From: CAYGLF01 sp964350945
Lineage (GTDB): Bacteria; Chlamydiota; Chlamydiia; Chlamydiales; JAAZZY01
DNA: 20,334 nt
Direction: 5' to 3'
Assembly (NCBI GenBank): GCA_964350945.1
Contig: CAYGLF010000016.1
Coordinates: 1 to 20,334, forward strand
Shown one piece after another: positions 15,200 through 20,334 of the stretch. Both the position numbers and the translations under genes were made by a program. Position 1 is the stretch's first letter. Each line of letters begins with the position of its first letter. The notes under the pieces were generated by a model. That model was given only the letters and a program-made list of their open reading frames with translations, ran no database searches and was not told the origin of the DNA.

Positions 15200-15883
15200 A
15201 TGTCTAATGATAAAGCAAAACGAGCCGCAGGCTCTGCAGCGGCAATGCTTGTACAAGAAGGGATGAAGGTAGGATTAGGGACGGGTTCCACCGCCTTTTT
15301 TTTTATTGAAGAACTGATAAAACGGTGCCAAGACGGGCTGAAAATTCAAGCTGTGGCAACTTCTGTGGCCTCTACAGAGCAAGCTCAAGCTGGAAACATC
15401 CCTCTGATAGCTGAAGATCAGTTAGAGCATTTAGATTTAGTCGTTGATGGTGCTGATGAAATAGACCGCGAGATGCAAATGATCAAAGGAGGGGGAGGGG
15501 CTTTATTTCATGAAAAAATTATAGCAAGTGCTGCTTCTGAAATGGTGGTGGTAGTTGATGAGAATAAAATTGTCGACAAGCTTGGTAAGCACAAGCTTCC
15601 TATTGAAATCACACCTTTTGGAGTTTTGTCTATTCGAGCTCAGCTAAAGCATCTAGGAGTTGAAGGAGAGCTGCGTATCAAAGGTGGTGAGCTTTATAAA
15701 ACAGATAGTGGAAATCTCATTTTGGATGCTGACATAGAAAAATATCCATCTAGATACCAAGATTTAGATGCCCAAATCCTAAGAATTCCAGGGGTGATTG
15801 AAACAGGTTTTTTTTGGAACCTTGCAAAACGTGTGATTGTTGGCTATAGCGATGGGCACTATGAAATTAAGGAGACTTTATGA
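15200..15883 (+). CDS. rpiA: Ribose-5-phosphate isomerase A
   Basis: A 227-residue cytoplasmic enzyme that interconverts ribose-5-phosphate and ribulose-5-phosphate in the pentose phosphate pathway. The substrate-binding GTGST motif lies at residues 27-31, DGADE at 83-87 and KGGGGA at 96-101. The catalytic glutamate is in HEKI (Glu105), and the lysine in KLGKHKLPIEITPF is also present. I chose ATG 15200 because TAGGA at 15188-15192 is 7 nt upstream; an in-frame ATG at 15194 would abut that site. The stop overlaps the start of the next gene as ATGA, so the two are translationally coupled. Confidence 0.97.
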   Translation: MSNDKAKRAAGSAAAMLVQEGMKVGLGTGSTAFFFIEELIKRCQDGLKIQAVATSVASTEQAQAGNIPLIAEDQLEHLDLVVDGADEIDREMQMIKGGGGALFHEKIIASAASEMVVVVDENKIVDKLGKHKLPIEITPFGVLSIRAQLKHLGVEGELRIKGGELYKTDSGNLILDADIEKYPSRYQDLDAQILRIPGVIETGFFWNLAKRVIVGYSDGHYEIKETL

Positions 15884-16299
15884 ATGAAGTCATAGAAATA
15901 TCTCTGAAGAAAATTTTGCAGACAAAAACCTACACGGCTGTAATTTTAGGTAGTCAAGAGAAAAGCTTTTGCATTTACATGGAGCCAATTGTTGGGCAGA
16001 TTGCTCAGGAATTTTTTACCAATGAAAAGCCCAAAAGACCACAAACATTTGATTTTTTAGACCGCACTTTTTTAGGGCTCGACCTTACCGTGAGACGAGT
16101 GATTATTTCTGATTTGCAAAACACCACATTTTTTTCTAAGATTTTGTTAGAGCAGCAAGAGGATGTTTTAACGCATCTTATCGAAGTTGACGCCAGACCT
16201 TCCGATAGCCTCGTATTGGCTCTTCGTCATAATGCCCCAGTTTTTTGTGATACCAAGGTCTTCAATAGAGTCGTTCCCTACATTGACAATGAAGATTGA
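15880..16299 (+). CDS. Bifunctional nuclease (BFN/DUF151) domain protein
   Basis: A 139-residue protein with the BFN (DUF151) pattern: YTAVILGSQEKSFCIYMEPIVGQ at about residues 18-40, LDRTFLGLDLTVRRVIISDL near 59-78, and the conserved end VDARPSDSLVLALRHNAPVF. Related proteins were reported to cleave both DNA and RNA in plants, but the bacterial role is poorly known. Its ATG overlaps the rpiA stop, forming a two-gene unit. It converges with the HPr gene across 33 bp that hold only short AT-rich palindromes. Confidence 0.9.
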   Translation: MNEVIEISLKKILQTKTYTAVILGSQEKSFCIYMEPIVGQIAQEFFTNEKPKRPQTFDFLDRTFLGLDLTVRRVIISDLQNTTFFSKILLEQQEDVLTHLIEVDARPSDSLVLALRHNAPVFCDTKVFNRVVPYIDNED

Positions 16300-16332
16300 A
16301 GATTTTCAAGATCAAAAAATAGATCGTAAGAT

Positions 16333-16653
16333 TTAATAGTTAATATTAAAATTCTTTTTAGAAAGATGTAAGACAGCTTCAATTGCTTCTTTAGCGTCTG
16401 GCCCTTTGGCTTCGATTTCAATTTTAGTGCCTTCACAAGCGGCTAACATCAAAATTCCCAAAATAGACTTTCCGTTTACGACCATGTTTTCTAGGATTAA
16501 ATTGATTTGAGACTTAAACTTGCTAGAGCAGCGGACAAGCTCCATTGAAGGCCTTGTGTGGAGTCCCTTTTCATTTTCGACCGTAAAAAAACCTTTGAAA
16601 ATTTGAGCACTGTCTGGGTCATCTTTTGAGAAACGTTGGTCACACTGAAGCAT
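16333..16653 (-). CDS. ptsH: HPr phosphocarrier protein with N-terminal extension
   Basis: A 106-residue HPr. The active-site loop GLHTRPS (His32, phosphorylated by enzyme I) and the regulatory-site region NGKSILGILMLAA (Ser63, the target of HPr kinase in other bacteria) are both present. In classical 85-90 residue HPr proteins the histidine is residue 15, so this protein carries about 17 extra acidic/polar N-terminal residues (MLQCDQRFSKDDPDSAQ). No later Met lies before the domain, and AAGGT sits 7 nt before this ATG, so the extension appears genuine. Chlamydiae keep HPr with few or no sugar PTS transporters, so a regulatory role is likely. Confidence 0.93.
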   Translation of the reverse strand: MLQCDQRFSKDDPDSAQIFKGFFTVENEKGLHTRPSMELVRCSSKFKSQINLILENMVVNGKSILGILMLAACEGTKIEIEAKGPDAKEAIEAVLHLSKKNFNINY

Positions 16654-16678
16654 GAGAATTACCTTAAAACAAAAAGCC

Positions 16679-16708
16679 TTGATACTTCAAACAGCCGTTT
16701 TTTTTCAA
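16679..16708 (-). promoter_or_regulatory. Candidate promoter of ptsH
   Basis: On the minus strand TTGAAA (16708-16703) and TATCAA (16684-16679) are 18 nt apart, between the stop of the last WEW-TGR paralogue and the HPr start. It suggests HPr has its own transcript even though it is collinear with that cluster. Confidence 0.35.
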
Positions 16709-17320
16709 TCAAATTTGTGTGATTTTTGTTGTAGAGCTGGTTGTGTTGAGGCGCCTTATCAATGCTTGGATTGATTCTAGCTTCGGATATTGTTTGCTAA
16801 TATCTTCCAAAGTTGTTTTTGAATCAGTTAAAATTTTTTTGAGTTTTGAATTTTTTGTTAATCCATTGATGGATTCCATCTCATCAAGAATCTTTCTAGC
16901 TTTTAGATCCCAGTTTTTGCAAAATGCTTCTCGATAGCTTTCTTGAAGGGGGGTGCTATTAAGCTTGTCGTAGAATTTTAAGTTGGATCTAAGTGCTTCT
17001 AAATTGAAAGTAAGCTGTGCGAGAGGTAAGCCAGTTACATGGTTTTTTGGAGCAAAAAAATGCTGGGATAAATTTAATGGTTTTGGAGCCTCTAGAGGGT
17101 TCTCAGCATTTCTCAGTAAAAATTTGCTTAAGCTTGCTTTATTCACAGATACGTTTATTTCACCAATGGTAACCGTAACAGCCCGTCCAGTTGCCCATTC
17201 CCATAAGGAGGCTTTTTTAATTCCAGGCTTTTGTTCACTCTTTGAGTGAAGGGTTTCACAAATAGACGACCCATGAGCCATAGAAAAAATGCGCGATTTT
17301 TCAAAAAATAAACGTGTCAT
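16709..17320 (-). CDS. WEW-TGR family paralogue 1 (unknown function)
   Basis: A 203-residue protein, second gene of a two-gene unit. I do not recognise the family. After a variable N-terminus (MTRLFFEKSRIFSMAHGSS), residues 34-46 read IKKASLWEWATGR, residues 60-67 NKASLSKF and residues 87-89 HFF, the core shared with three neighbours. The C-terminal half (about 100-190) is helical and charged, with coiled-coil-like spacing (LESIQALIRRLN). I chose the ATG at 17320: it follows the stop of the upstream paralogue by 14 nt and has AAGGA 8 nt before it, and its MTxLxxExSRI start matches paralogue 3. A longer frame from 17398 would overlap the upstream gene. No signal peptide or TM segment. A secreted effector is possible but unproven. 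Confidence 0.85.
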   Translation of the reverse strand: MTRLFFEKSRIFSMAHGSSICETLHSKSEQKPGIKKASLWEWATGRAVTVTIGEINVSVNKASLSKFLLRNAENPLEAPKPLNLSQHFFAPKNHVTGLPLAQLTFNLEALRSNLKFYDKLNSTPLQESYREAFCKNWDLKARKILDEMESINGLTKNSKLKKILTDSKTTLEDISKQYPKLESIQALIRRLNTTSSTTKITQI

Positions 17321-17334
17321 TGTCAGAGTCCTTG

Positions 17335-18021
17335 TTATAAAACTGTTGTTTTTTCCTCTTCGGTCTCTTTTGTGCGGCCTACTATAACGGCATTCCAAAT
17401 CAACCTGATTCTCATTGGGATCTCAATGGTGAGCTCGCGCGGTGGTCCCTTAATGTCAAAATTATAGACCGTATCCATTAGAGCTTTTTTTAAAGAAGCG
17501 AGAGCCTCATCGATTTGTATTCTCATCTGCTTTTTTTCAGCAGTATTTTCATAGGAACTCTTTTTATAGAGGGAGGTTAGTTTATGTAGTTTTTCGGTTT
17601 GTTTAATGAGGTGTGCTATTTTCTCATCTAAGGTTTTAAATTTTGTAACACTAAAATCAAAGGTGGGTTGCAGTATACCTGAATCGCAAGCTATTTTAAG
17701 TTCTCGATCTTGAGGCAACGTCATACCACGATAAGCGACTAAAGCTTTCTCTAAGTTCGCTTGATAGTTTCTTTGAACAAAGAAATGTTGTGAAAGTGAC
17801 AGGGGTTTATTGTTAGTTTCAGTATTTGTATTGCGTCGAATAAATTTATGCAAACTTGCCTTATTAACAGAAACATCTGCAGAATTAATTTTAACTGTAA
17901 CAGCGCGCCCGGTTATCCACTCCCATAAAGAGGCTTTTTTTATGCCGCTGTATTGGTTTGTTGAACCCGGTAGCAGGGAGTTTGATACCAATCGAATGTT
18001 TTCAAAAAATATATTGACCAT
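17335..18021 (-). CDS. WEW-TGR family paralogue 2 (unknown function)
   Basis: A 228-residue protein, first gene of its unit. Residues 27-39 read IKKASLWEWITGR, residues 53-60 NKASLHKF and 79-81 HFF. The core is nearly identical to paralogue 1 (KKASLWEW, TGRAVTV, VSVNKASL), which suggests recent duplication. The rest differs: residues 128-185 form charged helices (LDEKIAHLIKQTEKLHKLTS), and the C-terminus has a strand-like segment (PRELTIEIPMRIRLIWNAVI) and an acidic tail. No signal peptide or TM helix. A purine run (GAGAGAGA) precedes the ATG. It is transcribed from the extended -10 promoter in the 59-bp duplicated element upstream. Function unknown. Confidence 0.87.
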   Translation of the reverse strand: MVNIFFENIRLVSNSLLPGSTNQYSGIKKASLWEWITGRAVTVKINSADVSVNKASLHKFIRRNTNTETNNKPLSLSQHFFVQRNYQANLEKALVAYRGMTLPQDRELKIACDSGILQPTFDFSVTKFKTLDEKIAHLIKQTEKLHKLTSLYKKSSYENTAEKKQMRIQIDEALASLKKALMDTVYNFDIKGPPRELTIEIPMRIRLIWNAVIVGRTKETEEEKTTVL

Positions 18022-18051
18022 TTTATCTCTCTCTTCTCCCCCTTATTGGGG

Positions 18052-18110
18052 GCTTCGCTTCCAATATTATAGCAGCGAATTGTTAAGATAAGATAAAGAT
18101 TTTATTTAAA
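18052..18110 (-). repeat. 59-bp duplicated promoter element, copy A
   Basis: This sequence matches 19595-19653 without gaps, with 51 of 59 bases identical by hand alignment. It lies directly upstream of paralogue 2, as copy B lies upstream of paralogue 4, at nearly the same distance from the start codon. It contains the extended -10 promoter and an AT-rich upstream tract. Confidence 0.9.
18066..18074 (-). promoter_or_regulatory. Extended -10 promoter of paralogue 2-1 unit
   Basis: The minus strand reads TGC-TATAAT, a perfect -10 hexamer with the TGn extension, 45 nt before the ATG at 18021. No good -35 is seen, which is expected for extended -10 promoters. The AT-rich tract upstream could act as an UP-like element. 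Confidence 0.6.
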
Positions 18111-18176
18111 TAGAGGATCTCTTAGTTTTCGGTAGAGTTGAAATTATTTATTTTAAAAATATAGTTTCTAATAGTA

Positions 18177-18200
18177 GACCCCACCCGAAAAGGCAGGGTC
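18177..18200 (-). terminator. Stem-loop after paralogue 3
   Basis: On the minus strand GACCCTGCC pairs with GGTGGGGTC (9 bp including two G-T pairs) around a 6-nt loop, 63 nt after the stop of paralogue 3. No U-tract follows directly, so it may be a weak or factor-dependent terminator, or an RNA-stabilising hairpin. The surrounding 242-bp stretch (18022-18263) otherwise holds only promoter element A. Confidence 0.4.
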
Positions 18201-18263
18201 AAATTATTATTTTATAATAGTCTTTGTTGTCTACTCCTCCCTAGTGGGCAAGTTATGATTACT

Positions 18264-18638
18264 TTACTCAATTTCAAGGGGATTCGGACTAAATTCAACT
18301 TTCTCTTCAGGGTCATTTTCACCGGGAACTGAAATTCTTACTAACGCGGCTTGGAGGCATTTCGAATAATCTCCTAGAGCAAAAAAGTGTAGGTGGAAGC
18401 TTAGGGGCTTAGGGTTTGTAGGTGCATCATTGGCATTTCTTAGTATAAACTTATTCAAACTTGCCTTGTTAACAAAATGCTCACCAGTAGTTCCAATTGT
18501 CACTTTGATAGAGCGGCCGGTCAGCCATTCCCACCAAGAAGCTTTTTTTATGCTTGCTTTTTGCTTTCCGTTAATATTGTCCTTATTTTCACAGCCATCT
18601 AGTGGTATGCGGCTTCGTTCAATGATTAGGTTTGTCAT
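18264..18638 (-). CDS. WEW-TGR family paralogue 3, short (unknown function)
   Basis: A 124-residue protein that is nearly only the shared domain: IKKASWWEWLTGR at residues 30-42, NKASLNKF at 57-64, KPLSFHLHFF at 77-86, then a short acidic tail (GENDPEEKVEFSPNPLEIE). The N-terminus MTNLIIERSRI aligns with MTRLFFEKSRI of paralogue 1, so both second-position genes are closest to each other. It lacks the helical C-terminal half of the others; it is either truncated or a minimal version. The excellent GGAGGA site (18642-18647) and intact frame argue that it is expressed. It begins 16 nt after the stop of paralogue 4. Function unknown. Confidence 0.83.
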   Translation of the reverse strand: MTNLIIERSRIPLDGCENKDNINGKQKASIKKASWWEWLTGRSIKVTIGTTGEHFVNKASLNKFILRNANDAPTNPKPLSFHLHFFALGDYSKCLQAALVRISVPGENDPEEKVEFSPNPLEIE

Positions 18639-18641
18639 GCT

Positions 18642-18647
18642 TCCTCC
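18642..18647 (-). promoter_or_regulatory. Strong ribosome-binding site of paralogue 3
   Basis: GGAGGA on the minus strand, 3 nt before the ATG at 18638, within the 16-nt gap between paralogues 4 and 3. It is the strongest Shine-Dalgarno sequence in this cluster and fixes the start of the short paralogue. Confidence 0.7.
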
Positions 18648-18654
18648 GAAGTTA

Positions 18655-19566
18655 TTATAGTTTGATTTTTTGTGGAGCTGATTGTATTTGTTGCCAACAC
18701 CCTCTTGCCTCTTTAGTAATGAAACCCTTTAAAACTAATTCATTTATTTGATTTGGTTGAATCGCAGATAAATTCATCTTAAGGGATTCGAATTGTTTTC
18801 CGATTATTGATGCGAAGTCAAATGTTACAGAGAGATTGCTGCTTTGGTCGTCTGTAAGATTCTTCTCGTCTTGAGTAACATCACCCCTTGCAAGGTTTAG
18901 TAAATCATCATAAAAAGAGGTTAAAAGGGTTAGAAATGAGGTTCTTTGGTTAATAACATCATAAAGAAGGTTGGAGCCCTCTTCAATGTTCGTGCTAACC
19001 TTGTTAAGGTAAGTGTCTATATTTTTGGCCACAAAAAGAATGGCTCTAAAGAACTCTGCCCTTTCTTTACTATCTAGTAGAGGGGCCTGTTGGAAATATT
19101 TAGAGATATCCTGGATAGATTGTCTTAGAGCATCTAGAGCTTGAGCTATATCCTTTGTTGTAGGGTACAAGATCAACCGATCTACGAACTGAGAACCGGA
19201 GGTATCGCTTCTTTCAGAGACATCTTCCATTGAGCTCTTACCTAGAGTCTGTGTAGCAGTAGCCTGAATAGCTGCGTTAATAGTTTTTCCACAGTCCCAG
19301 GAGTTTGTGAAAAAATATCGAGAGAGGCTTTTAGAGGGTTGTTTTCCATGACATTTGTCAACAAATTCATTAAAGCTAGAAGTTGTTACCCAAATGTTAT
19401 ATTTAGAACCGCTGCTTAGAACAGTGATTTTGACCGATCTCCCAGTAAGCCACTGCCACCAGGTTGCTTTTTGCATCGATTTACCATCTAATATTAAGGA
19501 TTTGGCGGTTACGGTTGCGCCTTCTACTGCTGTGATTGATTTTTTGTAATTTGCATTTAATATCAT
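18655..19566 (-). CDS. WEW-TGR family paralogue 4, divergent and longest
   Basis: A 303-residue protein, first gene of the second unit. The core is recognisable but diverged: MQKATWWQWLTGRSVKITV, then SSFNEF in place of the NKASLxKF element and SLSRYFF in place of SQHFF. It has an extra cysteine pair region (DKCHGK; SWDCGK). Residues from about 125 on form a long helical domain (DIAQALDALRQSIQDISKYF; ILFVAKNIDTYLNKVSTNIE) without TM segments. I chose the ATG at 19566, which gives MILNANYKKSI in register with the other N-termini and has GGAAGAGA a few nt upstream; ATGs at 19569 and 19581 are alternatives. Function unknown. Confidence 0.84.
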   Translation of the reverse strand: MILNANYKKSITAVEGATVTAKSLILDGKSMQKATWWQWLTGRSVKITVLSSGSKYNIWVTTSSFNEFVDKCHGKQPSKSLSRYFFTNSWDCGKTINAAIQATATQTLGKSSMEDVSERSDTSGSQFVDRLILYPTTKDIAQALDALRQSIQDISKYFQQAPLLDSKERAEFFRAILFVAKNIDTYLNKVSTNIEEGSNLLYDVINQRTSFLTLLTSFYDDLLNLARGDVTQDEKNLTDDQSSNLSVTFDFASIIGKQFESLKMNLSAIQPNQINELVLKGFITKEARGCWQQIQSAPQKIKL

Positions 19567-19594
19567 CATAATCTCTTCCATTTCAGCTCTGGGA

Positions 19595-19653
19595 GCTTCG
19601 CTTTACATATTATAGCAATGAATTATTAAGATTAGATAAAGATTTTCTTTAAA
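19595..19653 (-). repeat. 59-bp duplicated promoter element, copy B
   Basis: Copy of 18052-18110 with 8 substitutions and no gaps, ahead of paralogue 4. The identity is concentrated in the -10 region and the AT-rich tract. It ends where a short hairpin begins. Confidence 0.9.
19609..19617 (-). promoter_or_regulatory. Extended -10 promoter of paralogue 4-3 unit
   Basis: The minus strand reads TGC-TATAAT, identical to copy A, 43 nt before the ATG at 19566. The TGC and the hexamer are unchanged while neighbouring bases differ between copies, which suggests selection on the promoter itself. Confidence 0.6.
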
Positions 19654-19669
19654 AAGGGCTTTTCCCTTT
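19653..19669 (-). terminator. Small hairpin downstream of pepF
   Basis: AAAGGG and CCCTTT pair around a 5-nt loop. On the minus strand the stem is followed by TTAAAG, a weak U-run. It lies about 110 nt after the pepF stop and directly before promoter element B, where a terminator separating pepF from the paralogue unit would be expected. Confidence 0.35.
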
Positions 19670-19776
19670 ATAGCGGATTAGTTGTAAAATATTTTTTTTA
19701 ATGAGAGGGGTTTTTAGGTAAAAAGACAGGATTAGAGGGAAAGTATCAATTAATTATTTGAATATCTGAAGTTTTT

Positions 19777-20334
19777 TTAATCGCTAATAGCTGGCGAGAC
19801 AATTTCCTTGAGCTTATCGACCAGCTCCTTAAAGACGCTGAGGGCAGTCTCAATAGGCTCTTTGGACTCCATGTCCACTCCAGCAATTTTTAAAAGGTCG
19901 ATTGGGTAAGCGTGCCCCCCACTTTTTAAAAATTGAAGGTAGTTTTCCTGAGACTGAGGCTCTTGATTCAAGACTCGCTTAGAGAGGGTGAGCGCTGCCG
20001 CGATACCTGTCGCATATTGATAGACATAGAAATTAGAGTAAAAATGAGGGACTCTAGCCCACTCAATAGAAATTTCCTGGTCGAGGGTAATGTGTGGCCC
20101 ATAATAATCACGATTGAGCTGGTAGTATGCCTGATTAATGGAGGCGGCGGTTAATGGCTGCTCTTTTTCTAGGCAGTCATGGATGTAGAGCTCAAACTCT
20201 GCAAACATAGTCTGCCTAAACAGGGTCGCTCGAAGTGCTTCGATACGCTCATGTAAAAGTGTTAAAGGGTCAATGTTCTCAAAGTTTTGCTTCATTAAGT
20301 AGTCCATCAAAAGAGATTCATTGAAAATAGAGGC
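19777..20334 (-). CDS. pepF: Oligoendopeptidase F, C-terminal part
   Basis: The 3' part of an M3B-family zinc metallopeptidase; the frame is open to the window edge (ASIFNESLLMDYLMKQNF), giving 185 visible residues. The end of the catalytic domain is recognised by TMFAEFELYIHDCLEKEQ, the YYQLNRDYYGP segment, WARVPHFYSNFYVYQYATG, and the C-terminal LKSGGHAYPIDLLKIAGVDM. The HExxH zinc site lies upstream, outside the window. PepF is a cytoplasmic peptidase cleaving short peptides. The first visible codons are not a start: the TTG at 20310 is internal. Confidence 0.95.
   Translation of the reverse strand, partial: ASIFNESLLMDYLMKQNFENIDPLTLLHERIEALRATLFRQTMFAEFELYIHDCLEKEQPLTAASINQAYYQLNRDYYGPHITLDQEISIEWARVPHFYSNFYVYQYATGIAAALTLSKRVLNQEPQSQENYLQFLKSGGHAYPIDLLKIAGVDMESKEPIETALSVFKELVDKLKEIVSPAISD

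Noticed and set aside
17321..17398. Longer start for paralogue 1 (from 17398)
   Set aside because: It would overlap the 3' end of paralogue 2 by 64 nt. The ATG at 17320 has AAGGA at good spacing and matches the N-terminus of paralogue 3.
1..20334. CRISPR arrays, IS elements, rRNA genes, riboswitches
   Set aside because: No spaced direct repeats, no transposase-like reading frames and no conserved rRNA or riboswitch motifs were seen on either strand. The only repeats are the promoter duplication, the paralogue coding similarity and the inverted repeat at the gap.

Overview
The window looks like a chromosomal scaffold from an environmental chlamydia (order Parachlamydiales in the broad sense). 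It is AT-rich and gene-dense, and the ribosomal proteins, DNA-repair genes and gene neighbourhood resemble those of Chlamydiae. From memory, Chlamydia trachomatis carries rpmJ-rpsN close to uvrC and mutS. Here that neighbourhood is kept but interrupted by other genes. I cannot assign a genus from sequence alone. A run of 100 Ns at 1383-1482 is a scaffold gap, so the left end (1-1382) may not be truly adjacent to the rest.

Left end (1-1349, minus strand): a small hairpin-type membrane protein with an Inc-like bilobed hydrophobic segment overlaps, by ATGA, a Ser/Thr-rich coiled-coil protein that runs off the window. Both look like host-interaction genes. Next come rpmJ-rpsN with a clear promoter, a small membrane protein with a C-terminal GYF_2-type domain, and a plus-strand pair made of an Asp23/Gls24 protein and an AmaP-like two-TM protein.

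DNA-maintenance block (3749-12162, minus strand): mutS, an ABC ATPase, an ABC-2 permease and uvrC form one tightly packed transcription unit, with the exporter lying between two repair genes. RecD2 helicase lies upstream as a separate unit. A possible 79-codon orphan gene lies between recD2 and mutS on the opposite strand.

Middle (12246-16653): a secreted beta-barrel-like outer-membrane protein, a short CHMI-family tautomerase, tRNA-Asn(GUU) with its own promoter, an AsmA-like protein paired with a NIF3/DUF34 protein, ribose-5-phosphate isomerase A overlapping a bifunctional-nuclease-domain gene, and an HPr phosphocarrier with an extended N-terminus.

Right part (16709-19653, minus strand) is the most unusual region. 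Four unannotatable paralogues share a domain of about 60 residues with the core K-A-[ST]-[LW]-W-[EQ]-W-x-T-G-R, then (V)NKASLxKF, then (H/Y)FF. They sit in two two-gene units. Each unit is preceded by the same 59-bp sequence (51/59 identical), which carries an extended -10 promoter (TGC-TATAAT). The arrangement suggests duplication of a two-gene cassette together with its promoter, followed by divergence of the C-terminal regions. I do not recognise the domain. A secreted-effector role is only an inference. The window ends inside an oligoendopeptidase F gene (pepF).
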